From Bordetella parapertussis (GTDB lineage Bacteria > Acidobacteriota > Terriglobia > Bryobacterales > Bryobacteraceae), in assembly GCA_943328975.2 (NCBI GenBank), contig CALQCC020000006.1, positions 93,736 through 157,735 of the forward strand: a DNA stretch of 64,000 nt, given 5' to 3'. The stretch's first letter is position 1. Every line of letters begins with the position of its first letter. This document shows positions 26,312-34,431 of this stretch, piece by piece. The notes under the pieces are model-generated. The model ran no database searches, was not told the DNA's origin, and saw only the letters and a list, made by a program, of their open reading frames with translations. Position numbers and translations under genes: made by a program.

Positions 26312-27126
26312 GGAGCCAGAGTCGACTCCAATCCCAAATGCGTTACCCATGTCAACGCGCTGCATCCCAGCACCGCCAACGCCATCACCGCAGCCTTGCG
26401 CCCACGCCACCCCGCCGACTGGCGCAGGAACAGCATAATCAATAAGAGGACCCAAGTGAACAGAGAGATCGTAATACTAGGATTCCCGATCCAACTCGAA
26501 TTCGAATAGAAGAAAGCCCACATCACCGCGAAAATCAGTCCCAGAGTCAGAAGCGCGAACCCCAGCCCCAGCGACTTCGTCAGCATCCCATCCAGTGTCG
26601 CCAGCGGAGGCAACTTTTCCAGCAAGGCGCTCCCCGACTTGTTCTTCAGCCGCCGCTCCTGCATCAAGTACGCCACCGCCGACAGCGCCGTAAAGAACAA
26701 CGCCGCGTACCCAGCCAGCACTAATAGAATGTGGACCACCAGCAACACACCGCGGAATCCCTCGTCCTGCGCAGGCGTCATCGGGGTATCCAATGCGGCC
26801 ACCAGCACCATCGCGAACACCAGCGGGAACAGAGCCACTGACGCGCTGCCAAAGCGGTAGCGCCTTTCCGTAACGACGAACGCAAACGCAATCAGGAACG
26901 CACACAAACTCAGCGTCTGATAAAAGTTGTCCACCGGAATGTGTCCGCTCGCGAGGCCCAGGTCGACAATCGCGACCCCATGCAAAATCACCGCCAGCCG
27001 GAACGCATTCAGAGCCACACCAAACGCACTCTGCCCCTGCCGCACCGCGGTGAGCAAGGAATGCAGCAGCCCCACGGCATACAACCCCGCCGCGACGCGC
27101 AACCAGAATGTGCTGGCTTCAATCAT
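26308..27126 (-). CDS. HemX/CcsA-like cytochrome c assembly membrane protein
   Basis: A 272-residue inner-membrane protein with about eight hydrophobic helices, of the CcsA/ResC/HemX superfamily, e.g. SALLEKLPPLATLDGMLTKS and LGFALLTLGLIFAVMWAFFY. The tryptophan-rich WGxYWxWD heme-handling motif of true CcsA is not seen, so a HemX role is more likely. In Bacillus, HemX sits in hemAXCDBL and lowers HemA level. First gene of this polycistron, it diverges from the SDR gene, leaving a 145-base promoter region. Confidence 0.82.
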   Translation of the reverse strand: MIEASTFWLRVAAGLYAVGLLHSLLTAVRQGQSAFGVALNAFRLAVILHGVAIVDLGLASGHIPVDNFYQTLSLCAFLIAFAFVVTERRYRFGSASVALFPLVFAMVLVAALDTPMTPAQDEGFRGVLLVVHILLVLAGYAALFFTALSAVAYLMQERRLKNKSGSALLEKLPPLATLDGMLTKSLGLGFALLTLGLIFAVMWAFFYSNSSWIGNPSITISLFTWVLLLIMLFLRQSAGWRGRKAAVMALAVLGCSALTWVTHLGLESTLAP

Positions 27127-27271
27127 TTCGGTCCCAATTTGATTCTACGCTGCTTGGGGGGGGCTTGACCGAATTCGCGTTCATCGGCGCCTATTCTGCC
27201 GCCATCCAGCCGATCTTTCAAGCAGCTACCGTTTGCACCCGGCGAAACTCGTTTTGGCCCAAACTGAACAC

Positions 27272-27988
27272 ATGAACCTCACCAACAAAACCTGCCTCGT
27301 CACCGGAGCCACCCGCGGCATGGGACGCGCCATCGCCAAGATGCTGGCCCAGGAAGGAGCCCGCGTCGCCATCTGCGGCCGCACCGAATCCTCCGTCGCC
27401 AAGGGCATCGCCGAGCTGGAATCAGAGACCGGCAATAAAGTCAAGGGCAAAGCTGCCGATGTAAAGTTACACAGCGAAGTTGTGAAGTTGTTCGAGTATG
27501 TCCAAGCGGAGCTAGGCCCGCTGGATGTTCTGGTCAATAATGCCGGCATCGGAATTTTCGGTGACGTCGGGGCGCTTTCGGTCGAAGACTGGAAGGTAAC
27601 TCTCGAAACCAACCTGTATGGGCCGTTCTACTGCGTGCAACAAGCTCTACCGAGTTTTGAAACGCGCGGAGGGGGTCACATCGTCAATATAGGTAGCATG
27701 GCGGGCGCGTATGCGTTCGCAGGCGGTGCGGCTTACAACGCGTCGAAGTTCGGATTGACCGGATTTACCGATGCTGTGATGCAGGATTTGCGAAGTAAGA
27801 ACGTCCGGGTGAGTTACGTGATGCCCGGCAGTACAGCGACCGAGTTTGGCGGCGGGGATCCGGAAGCCGGAGCGGCGTGGAAGATCTGGCCCGAAGATGT
27901 GGCCGAGGTAGTAAGGATGCTGTTAAAGATGCCGGAAAGAACTTTGGTCAGTCGAGTAGAGGTCCGGCCCTCACAGCCGAAGAGGTAG
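27272..27988 (+). CDS. Short-chain dehydrogenase/reductase
   Basis: A 238-residue SDR from ATG 27272 (MNLTNKTCLVTGATRGMGRA). It has the NAD(P)-binding TGATRGMG motif, VLVNNAGIGIFG, the catalytic Ser in NIGSMAG, and the YNASKFG Tyr-Lys pair. The Arg in the AICGRTES loop suggests NADP(H) preference. The substrate is unknown. It diverges from the heme operon. Confidence 0.93.
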   Translation: MNLTNKTCLVTGATRGMGRAIAKMLAQEGARVAICGRTESSVAKGIAELESETGNKVKGKAADVKLHSEVVKLFEYVQAELGPLDVLVNNAGIGIFGDVGALSVEDWKVTLETNLYGPFYCVQQALPSFETRGGGHIVNIGSMAGAYAFAGGAAYNASKFGLTGFTDAVMQDLRSKNVRVSYVMPGSTATEFGGGDPEAGAAWKIWPEDVAEVVRMLLKMPERTLVSRVEVRPSQPKR

Positions 27989-28160
27989 TTGACGGGATGG
28001 GCGAATCGGTTCGCGATGGGGAGCATCTAAACAAATGGCACTAAGGTTGCCGCAGACGCTGTGGCGAGAAGAACTGGATGAACCTTCGGTTCTTCCGCGA
28101 AAAAAGGCTCCGGGGTTGTTGGATAGAAGTGACAGAGGGCCCGAGAAGGGAGACAGAGCA

Positions 28161-29366
28161 ATGGACACGAAAATCACACGGTTGAATGTTCCGCTAGATC
28201 CGGCGCGCACAGGCCGGGACGCGACTCAGTTGGAGAACGGGTTGCGGCGCCTGATCATCGGGCAGGATGAGGCGATCCAACAAATCGTCAACATCTACCA
28301 GATGAACCTCACCGGCATGAACGCTCCAGGTCGCCCCATCGGGAACTTCTTGTTTCTGGGACCCACCGGCTCGGGCAAAACGCGCATTGTGGAAGCCACG
28401 GCCGAGACTCTGCTCAAGAACCCCCGCGCGGTTATTAAGATCGACTGCGCCGAATTCCAGCACAGCCACGAAATCGCCAAATTGATCGGCTCACCTCCGG
28501 GCTACCTGGGGCACCGCGAAACGCATCCCCTGCTGTCGCAGGAAGTGCTGAATCAGTTCCATACCGAAGACAACAAGCTCAGCTTCGTACTCTTCGACGA
28601 AATCGAAAAGGCCTCCGACGCCCTGTGGAACCTGCTCCTGGGCATCCTGGACAAAGCCACGCTCACCTTGGGCGACAACCGCAAGGTCGACTTCTCCAAC
28701 TGCCTGATCTTTATGACCAGCAACCTCGGCGCATCCGAGATGGCGGCCATGATGGCCCCCAAACTCGGCTTCGGCATCGGCCAAACCAACGAACAATTGG
28801 CGGCCGGCGTCGCCGACGAAAAGCTCTCCGGCAAACTGGCCCGCAGCGGTGTCGAAGCCGCGCGCCGCAAGTTCACCCCGGAATTTATGAACCGGCTCGA
28901 CAAGATCGTGACCTTCCAACCGCTCGGAGCCGAACAGTTGCGCAAGATTCTCGACATTGAGCTGAATCAGGTCCAGCAGCGCATCTTCAACGCGCCGCCC
29001 AACGCCAGTATGGACCGCGCCTTCGTCTTCACCGTCTCCGACGCCAGCAAGGACTTCCTGCTGTCGGAAGGCACGGACATGAAGTACGGAGCTCGCCACC
29101 TGAAGCGCGCCATTGAACGCTTACTCGTGCAGCCCATGTCCAACCTCATCGCAACGGAACAAGTCCGCGGCGGTGACTGGGTCCGCATCGACTTCGACAC
29201 CGAAGCCAAGATCCTGCGCTTCGCCCGCGAAGCCGAAGGTCTCCCCGTGGGAGAAATGGCCCGCTTGGTGGACACCTCGGTCACCATCCCGGTCCAAACC
29301 ATGTCGCAAGGCGCTGTCGCCGAAACCGCAAACGCCCTCCGCGCCCGCGGCAACAAACGCAGCTAA
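28161..29366 (+). CDS. ClpB/ClpX-type AAA+ ATPase (single AAA+ module)
   Basis: The 401-residue protein has one AAA+ module of the Clp/Hsp100 class: LIIGQDEAIQQIVNIYQ, Walker A FLGPTGSGKTRIV, Walker B FVLFDEIEKASDALW, sensor FMTSNLGASEM, arginine finger region FTPEFMNRLDKIVTF, and the ClpB C-terminal domain YGARHLKRAIERLLVQPMSN. A GGGAGA site precedes ATG 28161. A longer frame to 28035 exists without support. No ClpP-binding IGF loop is obvious, so an unfoldase or remodeller without protease is likely. A strong terminator follows. Confidence 0.88.
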   Translation: MDTKITRLNVPLDPARTGRDATQLENGLRRLIIGQDEAIQQIVNIYQMNLTGMNAPGRPIGNFLFLGPTGSGKTRIVEATAETLLKNPRAVIKIDCAEFQHSHEIAKLIGSPPGYLGHRETHPLLSQEVLNQFHTEDNKLSFVLFDEIEKASDALWNLLLGILDKATLTLGDNRKVDFSNCLIFMTSNLGASEMAAMMAPKLGFGIGQTNEQLAAGVADEKLSGKLARSGVEAARRKFTPEFMNRLDKIVTFQPLGAEQLRKILDIELNQVQQRIFNAPPNASMDRAFVFTVSDASKDFLLSEGTDMKYGARHLKRAIERLLVQPMSNLIATEQVRGGDWVRIDFDTEAKILRFAREAEGLPVGEMARLVDTSVTIPVQTMSQGAVAETANALRARGNKRS

Positions 29367-29382
29367 CCGCATCCGAACGCAC

Positions 29383-29419
29383 AAACGCCCCGGTGTCCTT
29401 ACGGACTCCGGGGCGTTTT
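29383..29419 (+). terminator. Rho-independent terminator
   Basis: AAACGCCCCGG and CCGGGGCGTTT flank a 14-base loop and form an 11-bp stem, followed by a short run ending TTTT. It lies 17 bases after the AAA+ gene stop. The stem is nearly symmetric, so it could also stop transcription of the convergent reductase gene, which ends at 29441. Confidence 0.9.
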
Positions 29420-29440
29420 CTCTTGGAGAGAAGAGAACCT

Positions 29441-31195
29441 TTACGCCGCGCACTCACCGCGGCCGAGCTTCAACGAGTAGTTCTCGTTGTCGCCCCAATC
29501 CATGAACACTTCCGGATCCGCATCCGCGGACGGCTTTTCCAGATCCGCCGTCAACTTCTTGAACGTCTCCACCTTGAAGCGCTTGACGTACTCGCGGAAG
29601 CTTTCCCCCGCCTCACGGTTGGCGATGAAGTGGGTCAGGATGCGATCCACAGCCACCGGAGCCATGCGGGCCGGCAGACTCTGAATGGTGATGCCGAACT
29701 CCTGCTCGGTGCCACCGAGCATCATCTTGTAATACGGGACTTCCATTTTTACCCCGTCCGGGCCGTCGATCTTGCGCGCGTTGCCGTAGAAGCCCAAGTC
29801 GCCGATCCAATGCTGGCCGCAGGAATTGGGGCAGCCGCTGATGCGGATCTTCAGGTCGCGCACGCTGGGGTCGTCATACTTGCGCACGGTGAACGCCAGC
29901 GCATCGCCCAGCCCCATGGACTTGGTCAGCGCCAGGTTGCAGCTATACGCACCCGGGCACGTCACCACGTCACTGATCTCATCGGCGCGATCTTTCGCCA
30001 AACCGAGCGCCGCCAACGCTCCGTACACGCGATTCAAAGCGCCCACCGGGACATAGGCAAGCATCACGTTCTGCGACATGCTCACACGCATCATGCCGTC
30101 ACCGGCATCTTCAGAAAGCTTGGCCAAGCCGCGCATCTGGTCGCCGGTCAGGTTGCCTTGCGGAACCATCACGGTCACGATCGTGTAGCCCGCCTGCTTC
30201 TGGTCGCGCACGTTGGTCTTGCGCCACTCGGCGAACTCAGCCGAGGGATCGAACATCGGCAACATCTCACCGGTGCCCTTCGCGGGAGCCGTCGAACGGA
30301 AACCGCCGAAGTTCTCCGGCACGGCGTCCGGCATCGGGATGCCGCCGTTCTTCAAGATGTCTTGGTACTGCTCTTCAATCGTGTCGCGGAGCCAATCGAA
30401 GCCACGCTCGCGTAGGATGAACTTCAAGCGAGCCTTGTCCTTGTTGCCACGGTTGCCATGCAAGTTGAACACGCGGATCACAGCTTCCACGCGCCGCACC
30501 ACGTCCTCAGCCGGGATAAACTCGTGCAGAACCTTGCACTCCACCGGAAGCGGTCCCAGACCGCCCGCGACGGTCATGCGGAAGCCGTTGACGCCGTCCT
30601 TCTGGATCGCACGCAGGCCGACATCATTGATCTTGGTCGCGACGGTGTCTTCTTCGCCGCCCGAAAACGCCACCTTGAACTTGCGCGGCAGAGCGTCGGT
30701 CAGTTCCTTATGCAGGAACGCAAACGCCAAGCGAGCCGCATACGGCTGCACGTTGAACGGTTCTTCCGGCAACAACCCCGCCAGCGGACACGCGGTCACG
30801 TTGCGGACCGTGTTGTAGCAAGCCTCGCGCGTAGTCAGCCGGGCATCGGCCAACATATGCAGCGCATCCGGGACCTGGAGCAGCGGCACAAAGTGATACT
30901 GAATGTTCTGCCGAGTCGTGAGGTGACCCTTGCCGCCCGCCACCGCGTCCGCCACAGCCGCCATCGCCCGCATCTGATCCGCCGTCAGCAACCCGCCCGG
31001 AATCTTGGTGCGGATCATCTGCACGCCTTCCTGGCGCTGACCGTACACACCCCGGCGCAAGCGTTGCGCGCGGAACTGATCGTCGGTAATCTCCTTGGCC
31101 AGCCACGCTTGCGCATGACCGCGGAACTGTTCGATATCCGCGCGGACAGTGCTATCGTACTCTTGTTCAAGGACTTGCTGGTTCGGCGAAGGCAT
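29441..31195 (-). CDS. Siroheme-dependent sulfite/nitrite reductase hemoprotein
   Basis: The 584-residue protein has the two-fold repeated nitrite/sulfite reductase architecture. The [4Fe-4S]-siroheme ligands are VTCPGAYSCNLALTKSMG (CxxxxxC) and RISGCPNSCGQHWIGDLGF (CxxxC). Substrate-facing Arg/Lys residues occur in RTKIPGGLLTADQMR and GHLTTRQNIQYHFV. It reduces sulfite to sulfide or nitrite to ammonia with electrons from ferredoxin. Choosing between the two substrates is not possible here. Siroheme can come from the CobA-HemD fusion in this window. The gene is monocistronic and ends at the shared terminator. Confidence 0.92.
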   Translation of the reverse strand: MPSPNQQVLEQEYDSTVRADIEQFRGHAQAWLAKEITDDQFRAQRLRRGVYGQRQEGVQMIRTKIPGGLLTADQMRAMAAVADAVAGGKGHLTTRQNIQYHFVPLLQVPDALHMLADARLTTREACYNTVRNVTACPLAGLLPEEPFNVQPYAARLAFAFLHKELTDALPRKFKVAFSGGEEDTVATKINDVGLRAIQKDGVNGFRMTVAGGLGPLPVECKVLHEFIPAEDVVRRVEAVIRVFNLHGNRGNKDKARLKFILRERGFDWLRDTIEEQYQDILKNGGIPMPDAVPENFGGFRSTAPAKGTGEMLPMFDPSAEFAEWRKTNVRDQKQAGYTIVTVMVPQGNLTGDQMRGLAKLSEDAGDGMMRVSMSQNVMLAYVPVGALNRVYGALAALGLAKDRADEISDVVTCPGAYSCNLALTKSMGLGDALAFTVRKYDDPSVRDLKIRISGCPNSCGQHWIGDLGFYGNARKIDGPDGVKMEVPYYKMMLGGTEQEFGITIQSLPARMAPVAVDRILTHFIANREAGESFREYVKRFKVETFKKLTADLEKPSADADPEVFMDWGDNENYSLKLGRGECAA

Positions 31196-31269
31196 GGTCT
31201 TATTCCCTATAGAGATTATACACTACCAAGCAAAGGGCGGTGGCTCTCCAGAATGATAGCACCCGAGTT

Positions 31270-31340
31270 TCACGCAAAGTCCGCAAAGCTCGCAAAGTTT
31301 TTCTGAGTCTTTCTTGGCGAACTTTGCGGACTTCGCGTGA
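31270..31340. repeat. Inverted repeat upstream of the GxxExxY gene
   Basis: Left arm 31270-31288 (TCACGCAAAGTCCGCAAAG) and right arm 31322-31340 (CTTTGCGGACTTCGCGTGA) match as reverse complements at 18 of 19 positions, with further AAAGTT/AACTTT pairing inside. It sits between the reductase start and the GxxExxY start. A remnant or hallmark of a small mobile element is likely, since GxxExxY genes are often seen beside such repeats. Confidence 0.75.
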
Positions 31341-31373
31341 GAGGTTCTTCTTCCTCCCTCCACCCACTTGAGG

Positions 31374-31757
31374 ATGGATGAAAACGCCGCTGCTAGAGAG
31401 ATCGTCGATACCGCATTGCGCGTGCATCGAGCACTAGGTCCGGGACTCTTAGAGAGTGTGTATTCCGCGGTCCTGGCAAGAGCTTTGCGAGAACGGGGGC
31501 TGAAGGTCGCGTCCGAAGTTGGGATGCCCATCAGGTTTGAGGGTACCGTCTTTGAACTCGGCTTCCGGGCGGATTTGATCGTGGAAAATTGCGTGATTGT
31601 CGAAGTCAAATCTGTCGCCGAGATTTCAGCGGTTCACAAGAAGCAATTGCTAACCTATTTGCGTCTTGGCGAGATGCGACTGGGACTGTTGATCAACTTC
31701 AACGTACTCCTGATCAAAGACGGCGTTTGCAGGATCGCCAACGGTTTGGCGGACTAG
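31374..31757 (+). CDS. GxxExxY family protein (predicted PD-(D/E)XK-like)
   Basis: A 127-residue protein with the naming motif GPGLLESVYSAVL and the nuclease-like core ELGFRADLIVENCVIVEVKS (Asp and ExK). This family is widespread in Acidobacteriota, Planctomycetes and others, and it is predicted to have a restriction-endonuclease-like fold. Its function is unproven. The start could be ATG 31374 or TTG 31368. It ends 1 base before the convergent kinase gene. The inverted repeat upstream suggests mobility. Confidence 0.88.
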   Translation: MDENAAAREIVDTALRVHRALGPGLLESVYSAVLARALRERGLKVASEVGMPIRFEGTVFELGFRADLIVENCVIVEVKSVAEISAVHKKQLLTYLRLGEMRLGLLINFNVLLIKDGVCRIANGLAD

Positions 31758-31758
31758 G

Positions 31759-34344
31759 TCACTTCCCCAACAGCGCGGGCCAGTTCAGGACCACGTGGAC
31801 GGGTTCGATCTCCGCGGCGCCCGCATTGGGGTTTTCTCGGACGAAGAACCGCTTGCCATCGTACGTGATGGCATAGAGGATCTGCTGCAGACTAAGCACG
31901 GAGGCCCCTGCCGGCTTGAAGAGAGGCTTGGGCACGCCTGCCTCAAACCCCGCACCCGTCTTCACCTCCACCGACATGAACGAATCGTCGCCCCCGAAGT
32001 AGATCAATTCCTTGCCGTCGCCGCGCCACAAAGGTGCAATGCCCCGTCCAGTGGAAATTTTCCTACGGGCAGTGAACTCAGGGAACGAGGCGACCCAGAT
32101 CTCCGGGCCGCCGCTTTCTTGGGACAGGTAGGCGACCCACTTACCGTCCGGCGAGACGCGGACATCGTCCATCGCGTATTTCTCTTCGATCAAGTGGCGC
32201 GGTTTGGGGTCGAGCGGTTTGACCGCAGTCTCTTCCGGGGCTGCGAAGAGCGAAATTCGGCTGGTTGGGCCGCCCGTTCCGATTCCGGTGTAGACGAGGA
32301 AGCCTTGGGGGCTCCAGGTTTCTATGGTGTGGAGGTCCGGATACACGGGCGTCGCTTTGCCGGACCCGATCAACATTTGATGGATACCATCCTTCCTATC
32401 GAAAGCGATGCGGCGCGAGTCGGGCGACCAAGTTGGCCACCGCTCAGCACCCGGATCCGAAGTCAGGCGCGAAAGAGTGCCGCCGGGGAATTCCACCAGC
32501 CAGAGATCGGTGCCGTCGGCCGTTGCACGCTCCACCACGGCTCGTTTGTTGTCGGGAGACAGTTCCACCGCGCCATAGGCTGCCAATTCGAGGCCAGTCG
32601 CATCCGGTTTGCCTTCGCGAGAATACCAGCGGTACCTGTTGGTCCCCAGATTTCCTCCTCCTCGGTAGGCAAGAACGCCGGTCGCCGATACGGAAAAGGC
32701 ATCGCGCCCGTTGTTGGAGCTGCCGCGAACATCGTCGGTAACGGACAGAGGTTCGCCCACCGGCTTCAACGCGTCCCAATCGAACGGCTGGGCAAGCACG
32801 GTGTTATCGCGCCAATAAAGCACGTAGCCGGAGGCAGCCAGGGCACGGCCGGTTTCGAGGAGGAACGTGCGTTGGTTCGAGCCTAACGCCTGAAGATAAA
32901 GGCCCGGCTTGGAGCCGCCCGAAACCACGTACAAAAAGCGTTTTCCACCGGGCAGGAATTGTGGATGACGGTGCTCCCTTTCTCCTGTCGCAAGGTTGGT
33001 CACCGGCGCGGGGACACCGCCAGAAGCGGCTACGCGTTGGAGACCCGCGTTCCCGGGGGAAAGCAAGATGATCCCGTCCTCGGACCAAGAGCCGCCTTCC
33101 GGCGAGCCGGCATCGCAGACATTGATGGGAGAGCCGCCGGAAACCGCGATCCGCTTGAGTTTACCCTCGGCGAAGAACGCGATGTTTTTAGAATCGGGCG
33201 ACCAGAACGGATCAAAGGCGCCGTCCGTCTGATCGAGCTGTTGCGCGGTTTGCGAACCGAGCGGGCGCAGCCACAAGCGACGGGCGGTGCTTCCATCGGA
33301 AGCTTCGGCGACAACGACAAGGTAGCGGCCATCTGGCGACACCACGGCTTGCGCACCCTGGCTCCGATAGGGAGTCAGGGTCGACCCTTCAGGCGGCGCG
33401 ATGGTGAAGCGCACGGCTTCAGCAACTGGTGGCGCGGGGCGAGGGTAAAAGGTATAAGCAGCCATCGCGAACACTGCGGCAGCCGCTGCGAGCCAGGGAA
33501 GCTTAGACGCGGGTTCCTTCTGAATGATGGTAACCGGCTCCGCCGCGACCGCGACAGGTTCGTCCAGGATCAACCGCGCATCGCTGATCGAAGCCAGACG
33601 CGACTTGCGGTCCTTTTGCAGACAACACCGCAGCAGACGCTGCGCCCGCGCGGGGATCGGAGTCCAGTCGGGGTCCTTATTGAGGATGGCCCCCAGCGAC
33701 TCCACAACGGTCTCGCCTTTGAAGGGACTCTTGCCGGTGAGCAGTTCGTAGACAACCACGCCGAAGCTGAAGATGTCGGCCCGCTTGTCCACCTGTTTGC
33801 CCTTGGCCTGCTCGGGGGACATGTAGGCGGCGGTGCCGAGGATGGTCCCTGCGACCGTCGCACCCATGGTGAGCGTTGGGGATTCGCCTGGGTCGCCGGC
33901 GGACCAAACCTCGGTCGCCTTGGCTAGACCGAAGTCGAGGATCTTGACGACACCTTCGTGGGTGATCTTGATGTTCGCGGGCTTCAGGTCCCGGTGAATG
34001 ATGTTCTTTTCGTGCGCGGCTTCGATCCCGTCGATCAGTTGCCGGATGACCGGGAGCGCTTCGTCGAAGGTCATGGCACCGGCGAGGGTCTCGCCTTCGA
34101 CCAGTTCCATCACGATGTAGTTGGGTCCGACGTCGTAGAGATGGCAGACGTTGGTGTGGTTGAGCGACGCGATGGCTCGGGCCTCGCGGTCGAAGCGTTC
34201 AGAGAACTGGGTGGCGCTGGTCTTGATGGCGACGTCGCGGCGGAGGCGGGGGTCGTGGGCTTTGTAGACTTCGCCCATGCCGCCCTTCCCTAGGAGGGAT
34301 TGGATTTCGTAGGGTCCGAGCTTTTCGCCGGGGGTGAGGGGCAT
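31759..34344 (-). CDS. Ser/Thr protein kinase with C-terminal TolB-like beta-propeller
   Basis: An 861-residue membrane sensor kinase. The N-terminal Hanks-type domain (about 10-270) has GKGGMGEVYKAHD, VAIK, the catalytic loop IIHRDLKPANIKI, KILDFGLAKA, and YMSPEQAKGKQVDKRADIFS. One transmembrane helix follows (LPWLAAAAAVFAMAAYTFYP, about 285-305). The C-terminal half holds repeated PD40/TolB-type blades (VVSPDGRYLVVVAE, FWSPDSKNIAFFAEG, WPTWSPDSRRIAFDRKDG). This fusion is expanded in Acidobacteriota. The propeller may sense a periplasmic ligand. It diverges from the lytic transglycosylase. Confidence 0.95.
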   Translation of the reverse strand: MPLTPGEKLGPYEIQSLLGKGGMGEVYKAHDPRLRRDVAIKTSATQFSERFDREARAIASLNHTNVCHLYDVGPNYIVMELVEGETLAGAMTFDEALPVIRQLIDGIEAAHEKNIIHRDLKPANIKITHEGVVKILDFGLAKATEVWSAGDPGESPTLTMGATVAGTILGTAAYMSPEQAKGKQVDKRADIFSFGVVVYELLTGKSPFKGETVVESLGAILNKDPDWTPIPARAQRLLRCCLQKDRKSRLASISDARLILDEPVAVAAEPVTIIQKEPASKLPWLAAAAAVFAMAAYTFYPRPAPPVAEAVRFTIAPPEGSTLTPYRSQGAQAVVSPDGRYLVVVAEASDGSTARRLWLRPLGSQTAQQLDQTDGAFDPFWSPDSKNIAFFAEGKLKRIAVSGGSPINVCDAGSPEGGSWSEDGIILLSPGNAGLQRVAASGGVPAPVTNLATGEREHRHPQFLPGGKRFLYVVSGGSKPGLYLQALGSNQRTFLLETGRALAASGYVLYWRDNTVLAQPFDWDALKPVGEPLSVTDDVRGSSNNGRDAFSVSATGVLAYRGGGNLGTNRYRWYSREGKPDATGLELAAYGAVELSPDNKRAVVERATADGTDLWLVEFPGGTLSRLTSDPGAERWPTWSPDSRRIAFDRKDGIHQMLIGSGKATPVYPDLHTIETWSPQGFLVYTGIGTGGPTSRISLFAAPEETAVKPLDPKPRHLIEEKYAMDDVRVSPDGKWVAYLSQESGGPEIWVASFPEFTARRKISTGRGIAPLWRGDGKELIYFGGDDSFMSVEVKTGAGFEAGVPKPLFKPAGASVLSLQQILYAITYDGKRFFVRENPNAGAAEIEPVHVVLNWPALLGK

Positions 34345-34374
34345 GGATTGAGAACAAGTGTAGCGCGATGGGGG

Positions 34375-34410
34375 GCGGCCTGGGAGGCCGCGGCAGGCAC
34401 CGTGCCTGCC
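34375..34410. repeat. Tandem short palindromes in a divergent intergenic region
   Basis: Two adjacent hairpins are present: GCGGCC-TGGGA-GGCCGC at 34375-34391 and GGCAGGCA-CCG-TGCCTGCC at 34392-34410. The second matches the palindrome at 7036-7052. They lie between the divergent starts of the kinase and the transglycosylase. They resemble REP-type repeats. An operator role cannot be excluded. Confidence 0.5.
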
Positions 34411-34431
34411 CTACTTGTTACACTTTAGAGA

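Noticed and set aside
29383..29419. The terminator stem as a riboswitch or small RNA
   Set aside because: It is a simple 11-bp stem with T-run directly after a stop codon, which fits a terminator.
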